DNA of 64,000 nt from Rahnella aquatilis CIP 78.65 = ATCC 33071 (lineage in GTDB: Bacteria; Pseudomonadota; Gammaproteobacteria; Enterobacterales; Enterobacteriaceae): positions 310,001-374,000 of the forward strand of contig NC_016835.1 in assembly GCF_000241955.1 (NCBI RefSeq), in the 5' to 3' direction. The notes under the pieces were generated by a model. It was not told the origin of the DNA, made no database searches, and saw nothing but the letters and a program-made list of their open reading frames with translations. Made by a program: the position numbers and the translations under genes. Numbering within the stretch: position 1 is the first letter of the stretch; each line of letters starts with the position of its first letter. This document shows positions 37,528-46,136 of this stretch, piece after piece.

Positions 37528-38378
37528 CCGAACTGCTGCTTGAGCCGTTTCAGTACAATTACATGGTAAAAGCCATCTGGGTGAGTGCGGGAGTTGGCGC
37601 GGTCTGTGCATTTTTATCGGCGTATCTGATGCTCAAAGGCTGGTCGCTGATGGGCGATGCGTTATCGCATTCGGTGGTACCTGGCGTTGCGGGCGCTTAC
37701 GCGCTGGGCTTTCCCTACGCCATCGGCGCGTTCGGGACCGGAATTCTGGCCGCGCTCTCCATGACACTGCTGCGTCATTTCACCAAGCTGCGGGAAGATG
37801 CAATTATCGGTTTTGTATTCTCCACGTTCTTTGCCCTCGGCCTGTTACTGGTGTCGCTTAACCCGACATCCGTCAACGTGCAGTCGATTCTGTTCGGCAA
37901 TATTTTAGGGATTGATGACGCCGATATTTTGCAGGTACAGATTATTGTCGGCGTTTCACTGCTGGTGCTGTGCGTTATCTGGCGCGATCTGCTGGCGGTG
38001 TTTTTCGACGAAGCGCATGCTGTTTCGGTCGGCCTTTCACCGCTGTGGCTGAAAGTGATTTTCTTCACCATTTTCAGCGCGTGCAGCGTAGCGGCGTTAC
38101 AAACTGTCGGCGCGATTTTAGTGATCGCCATGGTCATTACGCCCGGCGCAACGGCCTATCTGCTGTCGGACCGTTTCTCACATCTGCTGATTATTTCTGT
38201 GATCATCGGTGCGGTGACCAGTGCTGCGGGCGCCTGGCTGAGCTATTTCCTCGATGGCGCAACCGGCGGGGTGATTGTCTGCCTGCAAACTACTGTTTTC
38301 CTGCTGGCGTTCCTGTTCGCGCCGAAACACGGCTGGCTGGTTAATCATTTGCGTATTAAAAACCGGAGCCGCGCATGA
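37524..38378 (+). CDS. sitC: Mn/Fe ABC transporter permease SitC
   Basis: 284-residue cluster-A ABC-3 permease with about eight helices. Family motifs are [20 protein letters not shown] near residue 35 and [20 protein letters not shown] near residue 195. It is the first of two paralogous permeases; SitD has the same length and motifs. ATGA overlaps lie at both ends. Confidence 0.94.
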   Translation: MTELLLEPFQYNYMVKAIWVSAGVGAVCAFLSAYLMLKGWSLMGDALSHSVVPGVAGAYALGFPYAIGAFGTGILAALSMTLLRHFTKLREDAIIGFVFSTFFALGLLLVSLNPTSVNVQSILFGNILGIDDADILQVQIIVGVSLLVLCVIWRDLLAVFFDEAHAVSVGLSPLWLKVIFFTIFSACSVAALQTVGAILVIAMVITPGATAYLLSDRFSHLLIISVIIGAVTSAAGAWLSYFLDGATGGVIVCLQTTVFLLAFLFAPKHGWLVNHLRIKNRSRA

Positions 38379-39229
38379 TGTCCTGGTTTGACGTGCTGAT
38401 GGAGCCACTGAGCTTCGATTTTATGCAACGCGCGCTGCTGACCGCTGCCGCTACCAGTATTGTTTGTGCGATATTTTCCTGTTTTCTGGTGCTCAAAGGC
38501 TGGTCGCTGATGGGGGATGCCATCTCCCACGCGGTGCTTCCGGGCGTGGTGCTGGCGTATCTTGCCGGAATTCCGCTGGTCATTGGCGCATTCGGTTCCG
38601 GTCTGTTTTGCGCCGTAGCTACGGGCTTTATCAAAGAACATTGTCGGGTAAAAGAAGATTCCGTTATGGGGATTGTCTTCTCCGGCATGTTTGCTGCCGG
38701 TCTGGTGCTGTTCTCCAGGGTCAATACCGAACAGCATCTCAGCCACATTTTGTTTGGCAACGTGTTAGGTGTGACCGACAGTGAAATGCTGCAAACTCTG
38801 ATTATCGCCGCTGTCGTGACGCTGGCGATTATCCTCAAATTTAAAGACCTGATGCTGTTTTGCTTTGATCCGGTGCAGGCGAAAGTTATCGGACTGCCGG
38901 TGCGTTTTTATCATTATGCGTTGTTATGTATGCTGGCGCTGACCATCGTCGCGGCGTTGCAGGCCGTCGGTGTGGTGCTGGTGGTGGCGATGCTGATCAC
39001 GCCGGGCATTACGGCGTTTCTGCTGTGTAAGACGTTGCCGAAGATGCTGATGGTTTCCGTGACAACGTCACTTTTTGCCGCCGTCTCAGGTACATTTATC
39101 AGCTTCTATATTGATGCCGCGACCGGTCCGACTATTGTGCTGGTTCAGGCCGCTATTTTCCTGCTGGCGCTGACGGCGAATTTACTGCGCAAAACGATCA
39201 AACCGCATCAGGCCGCGCCGAATGTATAG
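38375..39229 (+). CDS. sitD: Mn/Fe ABC transporter permease SitD
   Basis: 284-residue second permease of the system. [20 protein letters not shown] near residue 40 and VAALQAVGVVLVVAMLITPG near residue 195 match SitC and the ABC-3 family. It pairs with SitC to form the membrane channel. Last gene of the operon; no clear terminator is seen in the following 130 bases. Confidence 0.94.
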   Translation: MMSWFDVLMEPLSFDFMQRALLTAAATSIVCAIFSCFLVLKGWSLMGDAISHAVLPGVVLAYLAGIPLVIGAFGSGLFCAVATGFIKEHCRVKEDSVMGIVFSGMFAAGLVLFSRVNTEQHLSHILFGNVLGVTDSEMLQTLIIAAVVTLAIILKFKDLMLFCFDPVQAKVIGLPVRFYHYALLCMLALTIVAALQAVGVVLVVAMLITPGITAFLLCKTLPKMLMVSVTTSLFAAVSGTFISFYIDAATGPTIVLVQAAIFLLALTANLLRKTIKPHQAAPNV

Positions 39230-39368
39230 TACCGGCGCGGCAGGGCGTCGCATTTCCTTTTTGAGACATTCTGATGACGCCGCTGGCTACCTGCCGCATA
39301 AAAGCCTACCATCGACCCGTAACAAACGGGTTTATTGAAGTTCAATGAAGTAAGAGTTAAGGATTGTT

Positions 39369-39548
39369 ATGAGCGAAGTTGCAAGTTCCATCAGTGTGGG
39401 CGATAGCTTTACTGTCAAGAACGGCACTACCCATGAGGTAACGGGCTTTGTGAAGAAAGGGGAACGAATTTATCCGACGGTCAAAACTGATCACGGCGAT
39501 TCGAACTTCACCTTCATCAAAGAAATCGTTTCAGTGAATAAAGCTTAA
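39369..39548 (+). CDS. Small conserved-looking hypothetical protein, 59 residues
   Basis: An ATG at 39369 preceded by AAGGA at a five-base spacing opens a 59-codon frame ending TAA. The product begins MSEVASSISVGDSFTVKNG and contains THEVTGFVKKGERIYPTVKT and FIKEIVSVNKA. The alternating polar/hydrophobic pattern suggests a compact beta-barrel or SH3-like domain. No signal peptide or membrane helix is seen. It lies 140 bases after sitD. I do not recognise the family. Good ribosome site and protein-like composition support it as real. Confidence 0.65.
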   Translation: MSEVASSISVGDSFTVKNGTTHEVTGFVKKGERIYPTVKTDHGDSNFTFIKEIVSVNKA

Positions 39549-39727
39549 TCGTTAACGACCTTCTCTATGATCGCGGTCTGTTTGCCTTATGCGCAGAGCA
39601 GGCTGCGTGATGTCATTGCCCTCAGCAACCCTTCCAGTCGTACTTCTGTCTTTGCCATACCCGACGTTACAGATTCACCGGCGCTTCCGATGGAAGAAAC
39701 AGATGAATCTGAACTGAACGTAAAAAA

Positions 39728-40972
39728 TTAACGATACACCGGCAGTAAACTCACGCTCGACAGAATGTGCACAACTGCATTCAATACGCCAAACAGCAAC
39801 ACCAGCACAATCATTTTATTGCCGCCCCAGACGCGGTAGAGCGGGCTGCCGAACCGCTGGCGTGATGCCAGCGCCATCAGTGCCGGAACAATGACGGCCC
39901 AGACCGTGGCGGCGAGACCGGCAAAACCAATCGCGTAAATAAAGCCATCCGGGTAGATCACACCGCCAACGATCGGCGGCACAAAGGTGACCAGCGCGGT
40001 TTTAAAACGACCGGTACGGTTGTCATCGAATTTGAAAAGATCCGCCAGATAGTCGAATAATCCCAGCGTCACACCCAGGAATGAACAGGCCACGGCGAAA
40101 TTGGAGAAAATCGTCAGCAGCAAATCCAGCCCCGCGCTGTTGAGGATCTGACTCAGTGATTGCACCAGCACATCAATATTGCCACCACGTTCGGCGATGC
40201 CAATAAATTCCGGACGCGGAATGTTACCCATCGTGCCCAGCATCCAGATGACATACAACCCGAGCGCCATCAGTGTGCCCAGCAACAGGCATTTTTTGAT
40301 GACATGCGGATTCTTACCGTAATACTTCATCAGGCTCGGTACATTACCGTGATAGCCAAACGAGGCCAGACAAAACGGCAGCGTCGCCAGCACATACGGC
40401 GCATAGCTTGGGTTCAGCTCCACGCTGTTAAGCAAATTCACCGGTTTGATGTGCCACAGCAGGCTGCCAAACGTCAGGAAAAAGGCGATGATTTTGGCAC
40501 CCAGCACAATGGCGGTCATGCGGCTCACGGCACGGGTGCTGAGCCAGACGATAAACGCAACCACCAGTGCGGTCAGCAGGCCGCCAAGGCGGGGTGAAAA
40601 GCTCACTGACATTTCGCGCAACGTATGCTGGATAACCGAACCACTGGCAGAAATATACGCGTAAGTCAGGATATACAGCACAAACGCGATGGTAATGCCA
40701 TTCAGCCGGTTCCAGTTTTTTCCCAGCAAATCGCCGGTGACGGTATTAAAGCTGGAACCTACAGGATAGTTAAGATTCGCTTCGAGGATCATCAGGCCGG
40801 AGTGCAGCATACAGAACCAGGTAAAAATCAGTGCGGCGACTGACCAGAAAAACCAGGCCCCGGACATCACCACCGGCAAAGAAAACATCCCTGCACCGAT
40901 GATAGTTCCACTAATTATCATTGCGCCGCCCAATACGGAATGTTGCGGGGCGGTCACGGAAAGCGTCGCCAT
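39728..40972 (-). CDS. mtr: Tryptophan-specific permease Mtr
   Basis: 414-residue aromatic amino-acid:H+ symporter, the same length as E. coli Mtr. Near-identical stretches: [60 protein letters not shown] and [20 protein letters not shown]. Eleven or so helices. The start is ATG 40972 (MATL...), 47 codons inside the longest frame. The promoter region carries a TrpR-like operator, so repression by tryptophan is expected; E. coli mtr is also activated by TyrR, but no good TyrR box is evident. Confidence 0.94.
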   Translation of the reverse strand: MATLSVTAPQHSVLGGAMIISGTIIGAGMFSLPVVMSGAWFFWSVAALIFTWFCMLHSGLMILEANLNYPVGSSFNTVTGDLLGKNWNRLNGITIAFVLYILTYAYISASGSVIQHTLREMSVSFSPRLGGLLTALVVAFIVWLSTRAVSRMTAIVLGAKIIAFFLTFGSLLWHIKPVNLLNSVELNPSYAPYVLATLPFCLASFGYHGNVPSLMKYYGKNPHVIKKCLLLGTLMALGLYVIWMLGTMGNIPRPEFIGIAERGGNIDVLVQSLSQILNSAGLDLLLTIFSNFAVACSFLGVTLGLFDYLADLFKFDDNRTGRFKTALVTFVPPIVGGVIYPDGFIYAIGFAGLAATVWAVIVPALMALASRQRFGSPLYRVWGGNKMIVLVLLFGVLNAVVHILSSVSLLPVYR

Positions 40973-41116
40973 AGTGCGGATCCTCGCGTGGCTTTTATCA
41001 CGATTCGTTAAATGAATTGCTGTAAAAGATTTGATATGAAAAGTGACCGGAAATCGCGCGTTTATGCTGCGGTCAGGGTCCTGAGCGCAGCAATATAGTG
41101 GATTTGAGTACAAATG

Positions 41117-41145
41117 TATACTGTCGAACTAGTTTGCTGGTACAA
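41117..41145 (-). promoter_or_regulatory. Probable mtr promoter with TrpR operator
   Basis: On the minus strand TTGTAC (41145-41140) and AGTATA (41122-41117) are 17 bases apart. The plus-strand sequence 41125-41144 reads CGAACTAGTTTGCTGGTACA, 16 of 20 matches to the E. coli TrpR operator consensus as I recall it. It lies across the -35 and spacer, where repressor binding would block polymerase. Confidence 0.6.
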
Positions 41146-41187
41146 AGGTGGCCGATATTACGATCAGCAGGGCGGAAGGAGCAGGAG

Positions 41188-41253
41188 ATGTGTACGCAGG
41201 ATTATTTTTATTCGACTTTTTGGTTAATGGTCTTATCAATATCTTTGGTATAG
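41188..41253 (+). CDS. Possible 21-residue membrane peptide
   Basis: ATG 41188 follows the purine-rich AAGGAGCAGGAG, an unusually strong ribosome site for an intergenic stretch. The peptide MCTQDYFYSTFWLMVLSISL plus one Val is mostly hydrophobic and could be one membrane segment. It could equally be chance; no homologue is known to me. Confidence 0.25.
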   Translation: MCTQDYFYSTFWLMVLSISLV

Positions 41254-41317
41254 GTCACAGATTTCATTATGTTTTCTAATATGGCGTCGATTAAAAAAAC
41301 TGTTCGTAAATACAGGG

Positions 41318-41894
41318 TTGACACACGATTTATAGCGAGTAGATTAGAACTCAGCACCAGAGAGAAATGGAATGAGAATTTTATTTCGCGGTGCATTTAG
41401 CAGGTTGATAAACTTGCAAGTAATGAGATGCGATAAAGGTCACGAAGTATTTTAGTTTGGGTGATTCAACACCGGATTGTAATTTAAAATCCGTGAGATG
41501 ATGCTTTAAGGCCATGCAGCAAAGCTGTGCGATCGCATGATGTGGAAGAAAACGCGATGATGTAACGCCTTGTTAGTCAGAGTTATGTTCGCGATTTGGG
41601 TACGTTAAGTCTGAAATCGAGAATATCGCGACGAGAGTAAGGTCACGCATCAAAGAGTATATATCGCGAGGGTGATGTACTCATTTATCCCGACTGAAAA
41701 CCGGTATAAGTGAAATTAACAGGATAGCAATGTTATTCCACAAAATTATAGGAGGATAGCGTTACCTGGCTTCAAAATATATCCTGTGAAAATATGTACG
41801 TCTTTAGAAGTTGTAATATGTAATTAAGTTGATGAATGTTAAATATTAATTTGATAGTACCTTAAAAGCCCCGGTTTAACGACTGGGGCTTTTA
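41318..41894 (+). ncRNA. Candidate intergenic transcript without a long ORF
   Basis: TTGACA (41318-41323), a perfect -35, is followed after 16 bases by TAGATT, a 4/6 match to -10. About 520 bases later lies the terminator at 41864-41894. Between them no long frame exists. A 27-codon frame at 41372-41455 (MRILFRGAFSRLINLQVMRC...) is the longest start-to-stop reading I noticed. CGCGA-containing words recur (TCGCGA three times, ACGCGA once). This could be a regulatory RNA, a small-protein mRNA or a decayed gene. Bases 41146-41317 hold only the possible peptide at 41188. Confidence 0.3.
41864..41894. terminator. Bidirectional Rho-independent terminator after pirin gene
   Basis: AAAAGCCCC (41864-41872) and GGGGCTTTT (41885-41893) form a stem with a 12-base loop; T and A tracts flank it. 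It would end the minus-strand pirin transcript and any plus-strand transcript from the preceding intergenic region. Confidence 0.85.
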
Positions 41895-41933
41895 CATTTT
41901 AAGTGTCAGAATTTATTACTTTCCGCTGTTTTT

Positions 41934-42668
41934 CTACTTCCCGCTAATTGTCCCTTCCAGAATGGCTTCCGCACCCAGACAAACGAGAAAACACACCAGG
42001 GTGGTCTCTCTTTTGGCCGAGGCGGCAGGTAATGCACTTTCCTCATCGCTGATCGCATCACCTTTTGACAGGCTGACGTCCGCAATGCTGATTTCACCAT
42101 CCATGACATACAACCATTGTGCAAATCCCGGGTGCGCAGGAATTTCCGTGGTGCTTTTTTCATCCATGCGGATGTCATAAACATACACCGCCTGACGAAT
42201 TTCCAGTGGGGATTCAATACCTTCCGGCGCGGCCAGCAGCGTCCATTCGTTTTGCTTTACGCCGTCCGGACGCTCCATAAACTGCACACGCCCTTTGAGG
42301 TCTGCTTTGCGCGGACGAATGAAAATCTGCAACATTTCGGCCGGCACCAGCGGTGTGGATTCCTCATGCCAGAAGCTTTCTCCGGCATTCATCATCATCA
42401 GCTTTTTCGGTGAGAGCGATGCACGATGACCAGCAGAATCTTCGTGCACCATCGAACCGCGCCACAGGTAGCTGAAAATTTCATCGTTATTATGCTCATG
42501 CATTTTTACCAGTGTACCCAGTTCCAGGTTGGCATGATCGATAACACTGAGCGGCCCGAACGCATCGTCGCTACTGTCTGGCACAATTTTCCCAGGACGC
42601 ATGCGGCGGATACGGAACGGGCCGTATTCGAAGGTGGTTTTAGGCTCAGCACGTAAAACGTTAAACAT
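41934..42668 (-). CDS. Pirin-family cupin protein
   Basis: 244-residue bicupin of the pirin type. The N-terminal cupin contains FGPLSVIDHANLELGTLVKM, HEHNNDEIFSYLWRGSMVHE and GESFWHEEST. In this family a His/Glu set binds Fe or Ni. Some pirins are quercetinases, others bind transcription factors; the metal-site residues (HEHN...E) are present but activity cannot be predicted. Cytoplasmic. It lies 70 bases downstream of the ABC-F gene on the same strand, and a terminator follows it. Confidence 0.82.
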   Translation of the reverse strand: MFNVLRAEPKTTFEYGPFRIRRMRPGKIVPDSSDDAFGPLSVIDHANLELGTLVKMHEHNNDEIFSYLWRGSMVHEDSAGHRASLSPKKLMMMNAGESFWHEESTPLVPAEMLQIFIRPRKADLKGRVQFMERPDGVKQNEWTLLAAPEGIESPLEIRQAVYVYDIRMDEKSTTEIPAHPGFAQWLYVMDGEISIADVSLSKGDAISDEESALPAASAKRETTLVCFLVCLGAEAILEGTISGK

Positions 42669-42738
42669 AATTTCTCCGACAGGAACAGGAACGCGTTGTG
42701 TTAGTAAAAATCAGAATACTGTTTCTTAACATATGTCT

Positions 42739-44472
42739 TTAAAGCAGATCCAGCAACGCATTCAGTTCAGCAATCTTTTGCTGCCACTGGCGTTGCAGTG
42801 CCGGTTTCTGATGCTTAGGCTTTCTTGCCAGATCCTCTTCCAGCTTGTTTTCCAGTTCCATCAGTGTCGCCAGCAGGCGTTCTTCTTCCGTGTCCTGAAT
42901 CGCCGTGCTATGCGCCATAACGTCAGAGACCGGCGTGCTGGTCACAGGAACCGCGCCCGCCAGAATCGCATATACCGGTGCAGGTGAATGCCATTCTTCC
43001 AGACGCTGCTGGTCTATCAACCAGAAACGGTTACAGCTTTGCTCGATCAGTGTCCTGTCATGGGAAACCATCAGCACCGCGCCGCTGAAGGTTTTCAGCG
43101 TTTCGGCCAGTTCCTCTTTGCCTTCCAGATCCAGATGATTAGTCGGCTCGTCGAGCAACAAAAGGGAGTAGTTTGCCAGCGTCAGGCCGATAAATAAAAG
43201 CCGTGAACGCTCGCCACCGCTGAGCGTGCCCACTTTTTGCTGATGGCGGATATACGGAAATCCCGCACCGATCAGCGCCATTTTCCGCTGTTCTTCGGTC
43301 AGCGGCGCGAAATGTGCCAGGGCATCCGAAAGCGAATCGTTATCCTGCAACTGATGCTGGTTCTGATCGTAATAACCCATTCGCAACCGCGGGTGGAAAA
43401 CCACGCCACAGGTCGCTGTTTCCGGACAGATAAACGCCTGCCATAAACTGTGCAGAAGGGATGATTTACCGCAGCCGTTACGCCCGACCAGCGCGATACG
43501 GTCGCCGCTTTTCACCCGCATTTCATCGAGGGTAAACAGCACGGGCGCGTCAGCCGCCGGTCGCACCTGTAAGTCAGACAGCGCCAGCACGCGGTCTGCC
43601 GCCAGCGCTTCACCGTTGAGGCGCAGCTTCCACTGATTGCCTGCGGTAACGTCAGTTTGATCTTCCTTCATGCGCACCACCTGCTTTTCCATTTGCTTGG
43701 CTTTACGTGCCAGCCCTTCGTTGTCGTAAACGCTGCCCCAGACGGCCAGCCGTTTGGCGCTGAGCGTCACGCGGTCAATTTCCTTTTGCTCGGCTTTGCG
43801 GCGCAGTGCGTCGGCAATGTCCTTTTCCTTCAGTGCCTGACGCGCCTGCGTGCAGGGCAGGCGGATAAATTGCAGTGTTTTATCGCGCAGGATCCAGGTG
43901 GCGTTGGTTACGCTGTCCAGCAGACTGCGGTCATGGGACACCAGTACAAAGCTGCCCGCCCAGTCTTTCAGAAACCGCTCCAGCCACAGTAATGTCGGCA
44001 GATCCAGATGATTGCTCGGCTCATCGAGCAGCAATAAATCCGGCTGGCGTATCAGCGCCCGCGCCAGCAGCAGGCGGGTATGCTGACCGCCACTGAGCGT
44101 GCCCGCCGTCAGTTCCCAGGCATTCTCATCAAAACCAAGGCTGGAAAGCAGCACCTGCGCCTGCCAGGGTTCCGGCTGATGAAGGCTGCCGGGCAGATAA
44201 CCGAGCACCGATTCCAGCAGGGTACAATCATTGAGTTCAACGGGGAGATGCTGTTCGACACGCGCCATCAGGCACTGATTCGCCAGCGTAACGGTGCCGG
44301 AAGAGGCCGCCAGTTCGCCGCTGAGGATTTTCAGCAAGGTACTTTTGCCACAGCCGTTATGGCCGATGAGACCAATGCGGTCGCCTTTTTTCAGGCCGAA
44401 GGAAATCTCAGCCAGCAACGGGCCGAAGGCGTTATCGAAAGATAAAGATTGTGCGGATAATAATGTCGTCAT
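42739..44472 (-). CDS. ABC-F family ATPase
   Basis: 577-residue soluble protein of two tandem ABC domains without membrane segments, the ABC-F type that acts on ribosomes. Walker A motifs are GHNGCGKST (about residue 36) and GRNGCGKSS (about 330). Signatures LSGGQ and LSGGE and Walker B strings LLLLDEPSNHLDLP and LLLLDEPTNHLDL are present. The Arg/Lys-rich linker between the domains (about residues 220-260) corresponds to the P-site tRNA-interaction motif of the family. The C-terminus is charged and coiled. The subfamily is not certain; it is not obviously Uup, EttA or YheS. A 27-codon leader peptide and hairpins upstream suggest attenuation. Confidence 0.9.
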   Translation of the reverse strand: MTTLLSAQSLSFDNAFGPLLAEISFGLKKGDRIGLIGHNGCGKSTLLKILSGELAASSGTVTLANQCLMARVEQHLPVELNDCTLLESVLGYLPGSLHQPEPWQAQVLLSSLGFDENAWELTAGTLSGGQHTRLLLARALIRQPDLLLLDEPSNHLDLPTLLWLERFLKDWAGSFVLVSHDRSLLDSVTNATWILRDKTLQFIRLPCTQARQALKEKDIADALRRKAEQKEIDRVTLSAKRLAVWGSVYDNEGLARKAKQMEKQVVRMKEDQTDVTAGNQWKLRLNGEALAADRVLALSDLQVRPAADAPVLFTLDEMRVKSGDRIALVGRNGCGKSSLLHSLWQAFICPETATCGVVFHPRLRMGYYDQNQHQLQDNDSLSDALAHFAPLTEEQRKMALIGAGFPYIRHQQKVGTLSGGERSRLLFIGLTLANYSLLLLDEPTNHLDLEGKEELAETLKTFSGAVLMVSHDRTLIEQSCNRFWLIDQQRLEEWHSPAPVYAILAGAVPVTSTPVSDVMAHSTAIQDTEEERLLATLMELENKLEEDLARKPKHQKPALQRQWQQKIAELNALLDLL

Positions 44473-44583
44473 GATGCTTACTCAGGTTTTCAGGCATAGA
44501 AATGCCAGTCGTCATAAAAGCCGACGATAACCGGTAAGCCGGAGGGAAGTTCTCAGATTGTCAGTTAGCTTCGCTCAAGCAGG

Positions 44584-44667
44584 TTATCGCGGCACGGTGC
44601 CGGAAATGCCTGAGCAGTGACGATCGCTAAGGACGAGTGAAATTAAAAAAACTTCACGGGTCAGCAT
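44584..44667 (-). CDS. Leader peptide upstream of the ABC-F gene
   Basis: 27-residue open frame with a perfect AAGGAGGA ribosome site five bases before its ATG, ending 111 bases before the ABC-F start. The peptide begins MLTREVFLISLVLSDRHC and ends GISGTVPR. GGCAC-C-GTGCC dyad lies over the 3' end, with CCGG-CTTA-CCGG and GGCAT-TTCT-ATGCC pairs between leader and gene. This is the layout of translational or transcriptional attenuators that control some antibiotic-resistance ABC-F genes through ribosome stalling. That role is inferred. Confidence 0.6.
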   Translation of the reverse strand: MLTREVFLISLVLSDRHCSGISGTVPR

Positions 44668-44707
44668 GGCAATCCTCCTTATATAACATTGATGAATGAA
44701 TGAACTG

Positions 44708-44736
44708 ATTATATTGGGGAATTTTGAATTGTTCCA
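44708..44736 (-). promoter_or_regulatory. Promoter for leader and ABC-F gene
   Basis: On the minus strand a perfect TATAAT -10 (44713-44708) is preceded 17 bases upstream by TGGAAC, a 3/6 match to -35. Transcription would start near 44701, about 34 bases before the leader ATG at 44667. Confidence 0.55.
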
Positions 44737-44760
44737 GTGAGAAAATTCCCCTGAAGAATG

Positions 44761-45999
44761 TCAGGCTTCAACTGTTTCATTTTCCAGTTTCTGCCGTTTC
44801 CGCAGGCCAGGGAACCAGGTCATCCACAGTCCGACCACGATCAGCGTGCCGACACCGCCGATAGCGGCGGCAGGCACCGCGCCGACCCAGGCGGCCAGCA
44901 GACCGGATTCAAATTCGCCGAGCTGATTCGACGTGTTGATGAAGATAGAGTTCACGGCGCTGACACGGCCACGCATGTCGTCTGGGGTGTCGAGCTGCAC
45001 CAGCGCACCGCGGATCACCATGCTGATCATGTCGAAGCCGCCAAGAGCGAACAGCGCGAACATTGATAACCACAGCGAAGTCGAAAACGCGAAGACCAGT
45101 GTGGCAGCGCCAAAACCGGCGACAGCGGCGAACATAATTTTCCCGACATTACGGTTGAGCGCGCGATGGCTCAGCCAGAACCCGACGATCAGCCCGCCGA
45201 CCGCCGGTGCGCCGCGCAATAAACCTAAACCCCACGGCCCGGTATGCAGAATGTCATGGGCGAAAATCGGCAGCAGGGCGGTTGCGCCGCCGAGTAAAAC
45301 GGCGAACAGGTCGAGCGAAATCACCCCCAGCACGTCCGGTCTGGCGCGGATAAAACCAATGCCCGCGAACAGTGTTTTGAAGGTTGCCGGAACACGGCGC
45401 GGCGGGACCTGTTCATAGCGTAAACGGCTGACCATCACGATAGACAACAGATAAAGACAGGCGCACACGGCGTAAGCGACACCTGCGCCAGCGACGTACA
45501 GAAAGCCGCCCAGCGCCGGGCCGACCATCGACGCAGCCTGACCGGAAACGCTGGTGGCAGCCATTGCGCGGGCCAGCAAATTCGGGGGCACCAGCGCGGG
45601 CAACATTGACTGTAAGGAAGGTGCTTCCATGGCTTTGGCGGTCGAAATCACGAAAATCAGGCCGAGCACAATCACTTCATTGACGTGATGCGTCAGCGTC
45701 AGATAAGCCAGCGCACCCGTCGCCACCCATTCGGCGATTTGCCCGAGCAGTACCACGCGGCGGCGGTCAAACTGATCGGCAACGTGACCGGCCACCAGCG
45801 CCAGCGCAACGGAGGGGACAAACTGCACCAGTCCGATTAGCCCCAGATCAAATGCGCGACCGGTGATCGAATAAATCTGCCAGCTCACCACGATGGAAAG
45901 CATCTGGAAACCGAAACTGGATGCCGCACGGGCAATCCAGAAAGCAACAAACGAGCGGTGCTGTAACAGCGAGTCCGAATGACCGGCAGAAGCAGACAT
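44761..45999 (-). CDS. MFS transporter (EntS/MFS_3 type)
   Basis: 412-residue transporter with about 12 helices, of the MFS_3 group that includes enterobactin exporter EntS and drug exporters. Motifs: FVAFWIARAASSFGFQMLSI at helix 1, GHVADQFDRRRVVLLGQ as the conserved loop 2-3, and DTPDDMRGRVSAVNSIFINT in the C-half. No siderophore genes are adjacent, so an EntS role is unlikely; generic efflux is the safe call. It has its own upstream gap of about 135 bases. Confidence 0.82.
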   Translation of the reverse strand: MSASAGHSDSLLQHRSFVAFWIARAASSFGFQMLSIVVSWQIYSITGRAFDLGLIGLVQFVPSVALALVAGHVADQFDRRRVVLLGQIAEWVATGALAYLTLTHHVNEVIVLGLIFVISTAKAMEAPSLQSMLPALVPPNLLARAMAATSVSGQAASMVGPALGGFLYVAGAGVAYAVCACLYLLSIVMVSRLRYEQVPPRRVPATFKTLFAGIGFIRARPDVLGVISLDLFAVLLGGATALLPIFAHDILHTGPWGLGLLRGAPAVGGLIVGFWLSHRALNRNVGKIMFAAVAGFGAATLVFAFSTSLWLSMFALFALGGFDMISMVIRGALVQLDTPDDMRGRVSAVNSIFINTSNQLGEFESGLLAAWVGAVPAAAIGGVGTLIVVGLWMTWFPGLRKRQKLENETVEA

Positions 46000-46136
46000 G
46001 ACAAATCCCTGAAAATGAAAGATGCCGTGTCTGCGGTTTTTGAAGACTCGTTAGCCCGGCAATTATTATGTATGCAAATTATTAACAAACAATCCGAGTT
46101 GCATATTTATCATAAAAAGTTCAGCAAATCTTCATC

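Noticed and set aside
39567..39731. A 54-codon plus-strand frame just after the 59-codon gene
   Set aside because: It has no visible ribosome site, overlaps the end of mtr on the other strand by four bases, and its composition is not convincing.
41208..41396. 62-codon minus-strand frame in the mtr-pirin gap
   Set aside because: No ribosome site; runs antisense to the stronger promoter and to the possible peptide at 41188. Composition looks like translated AT-rich spacer.
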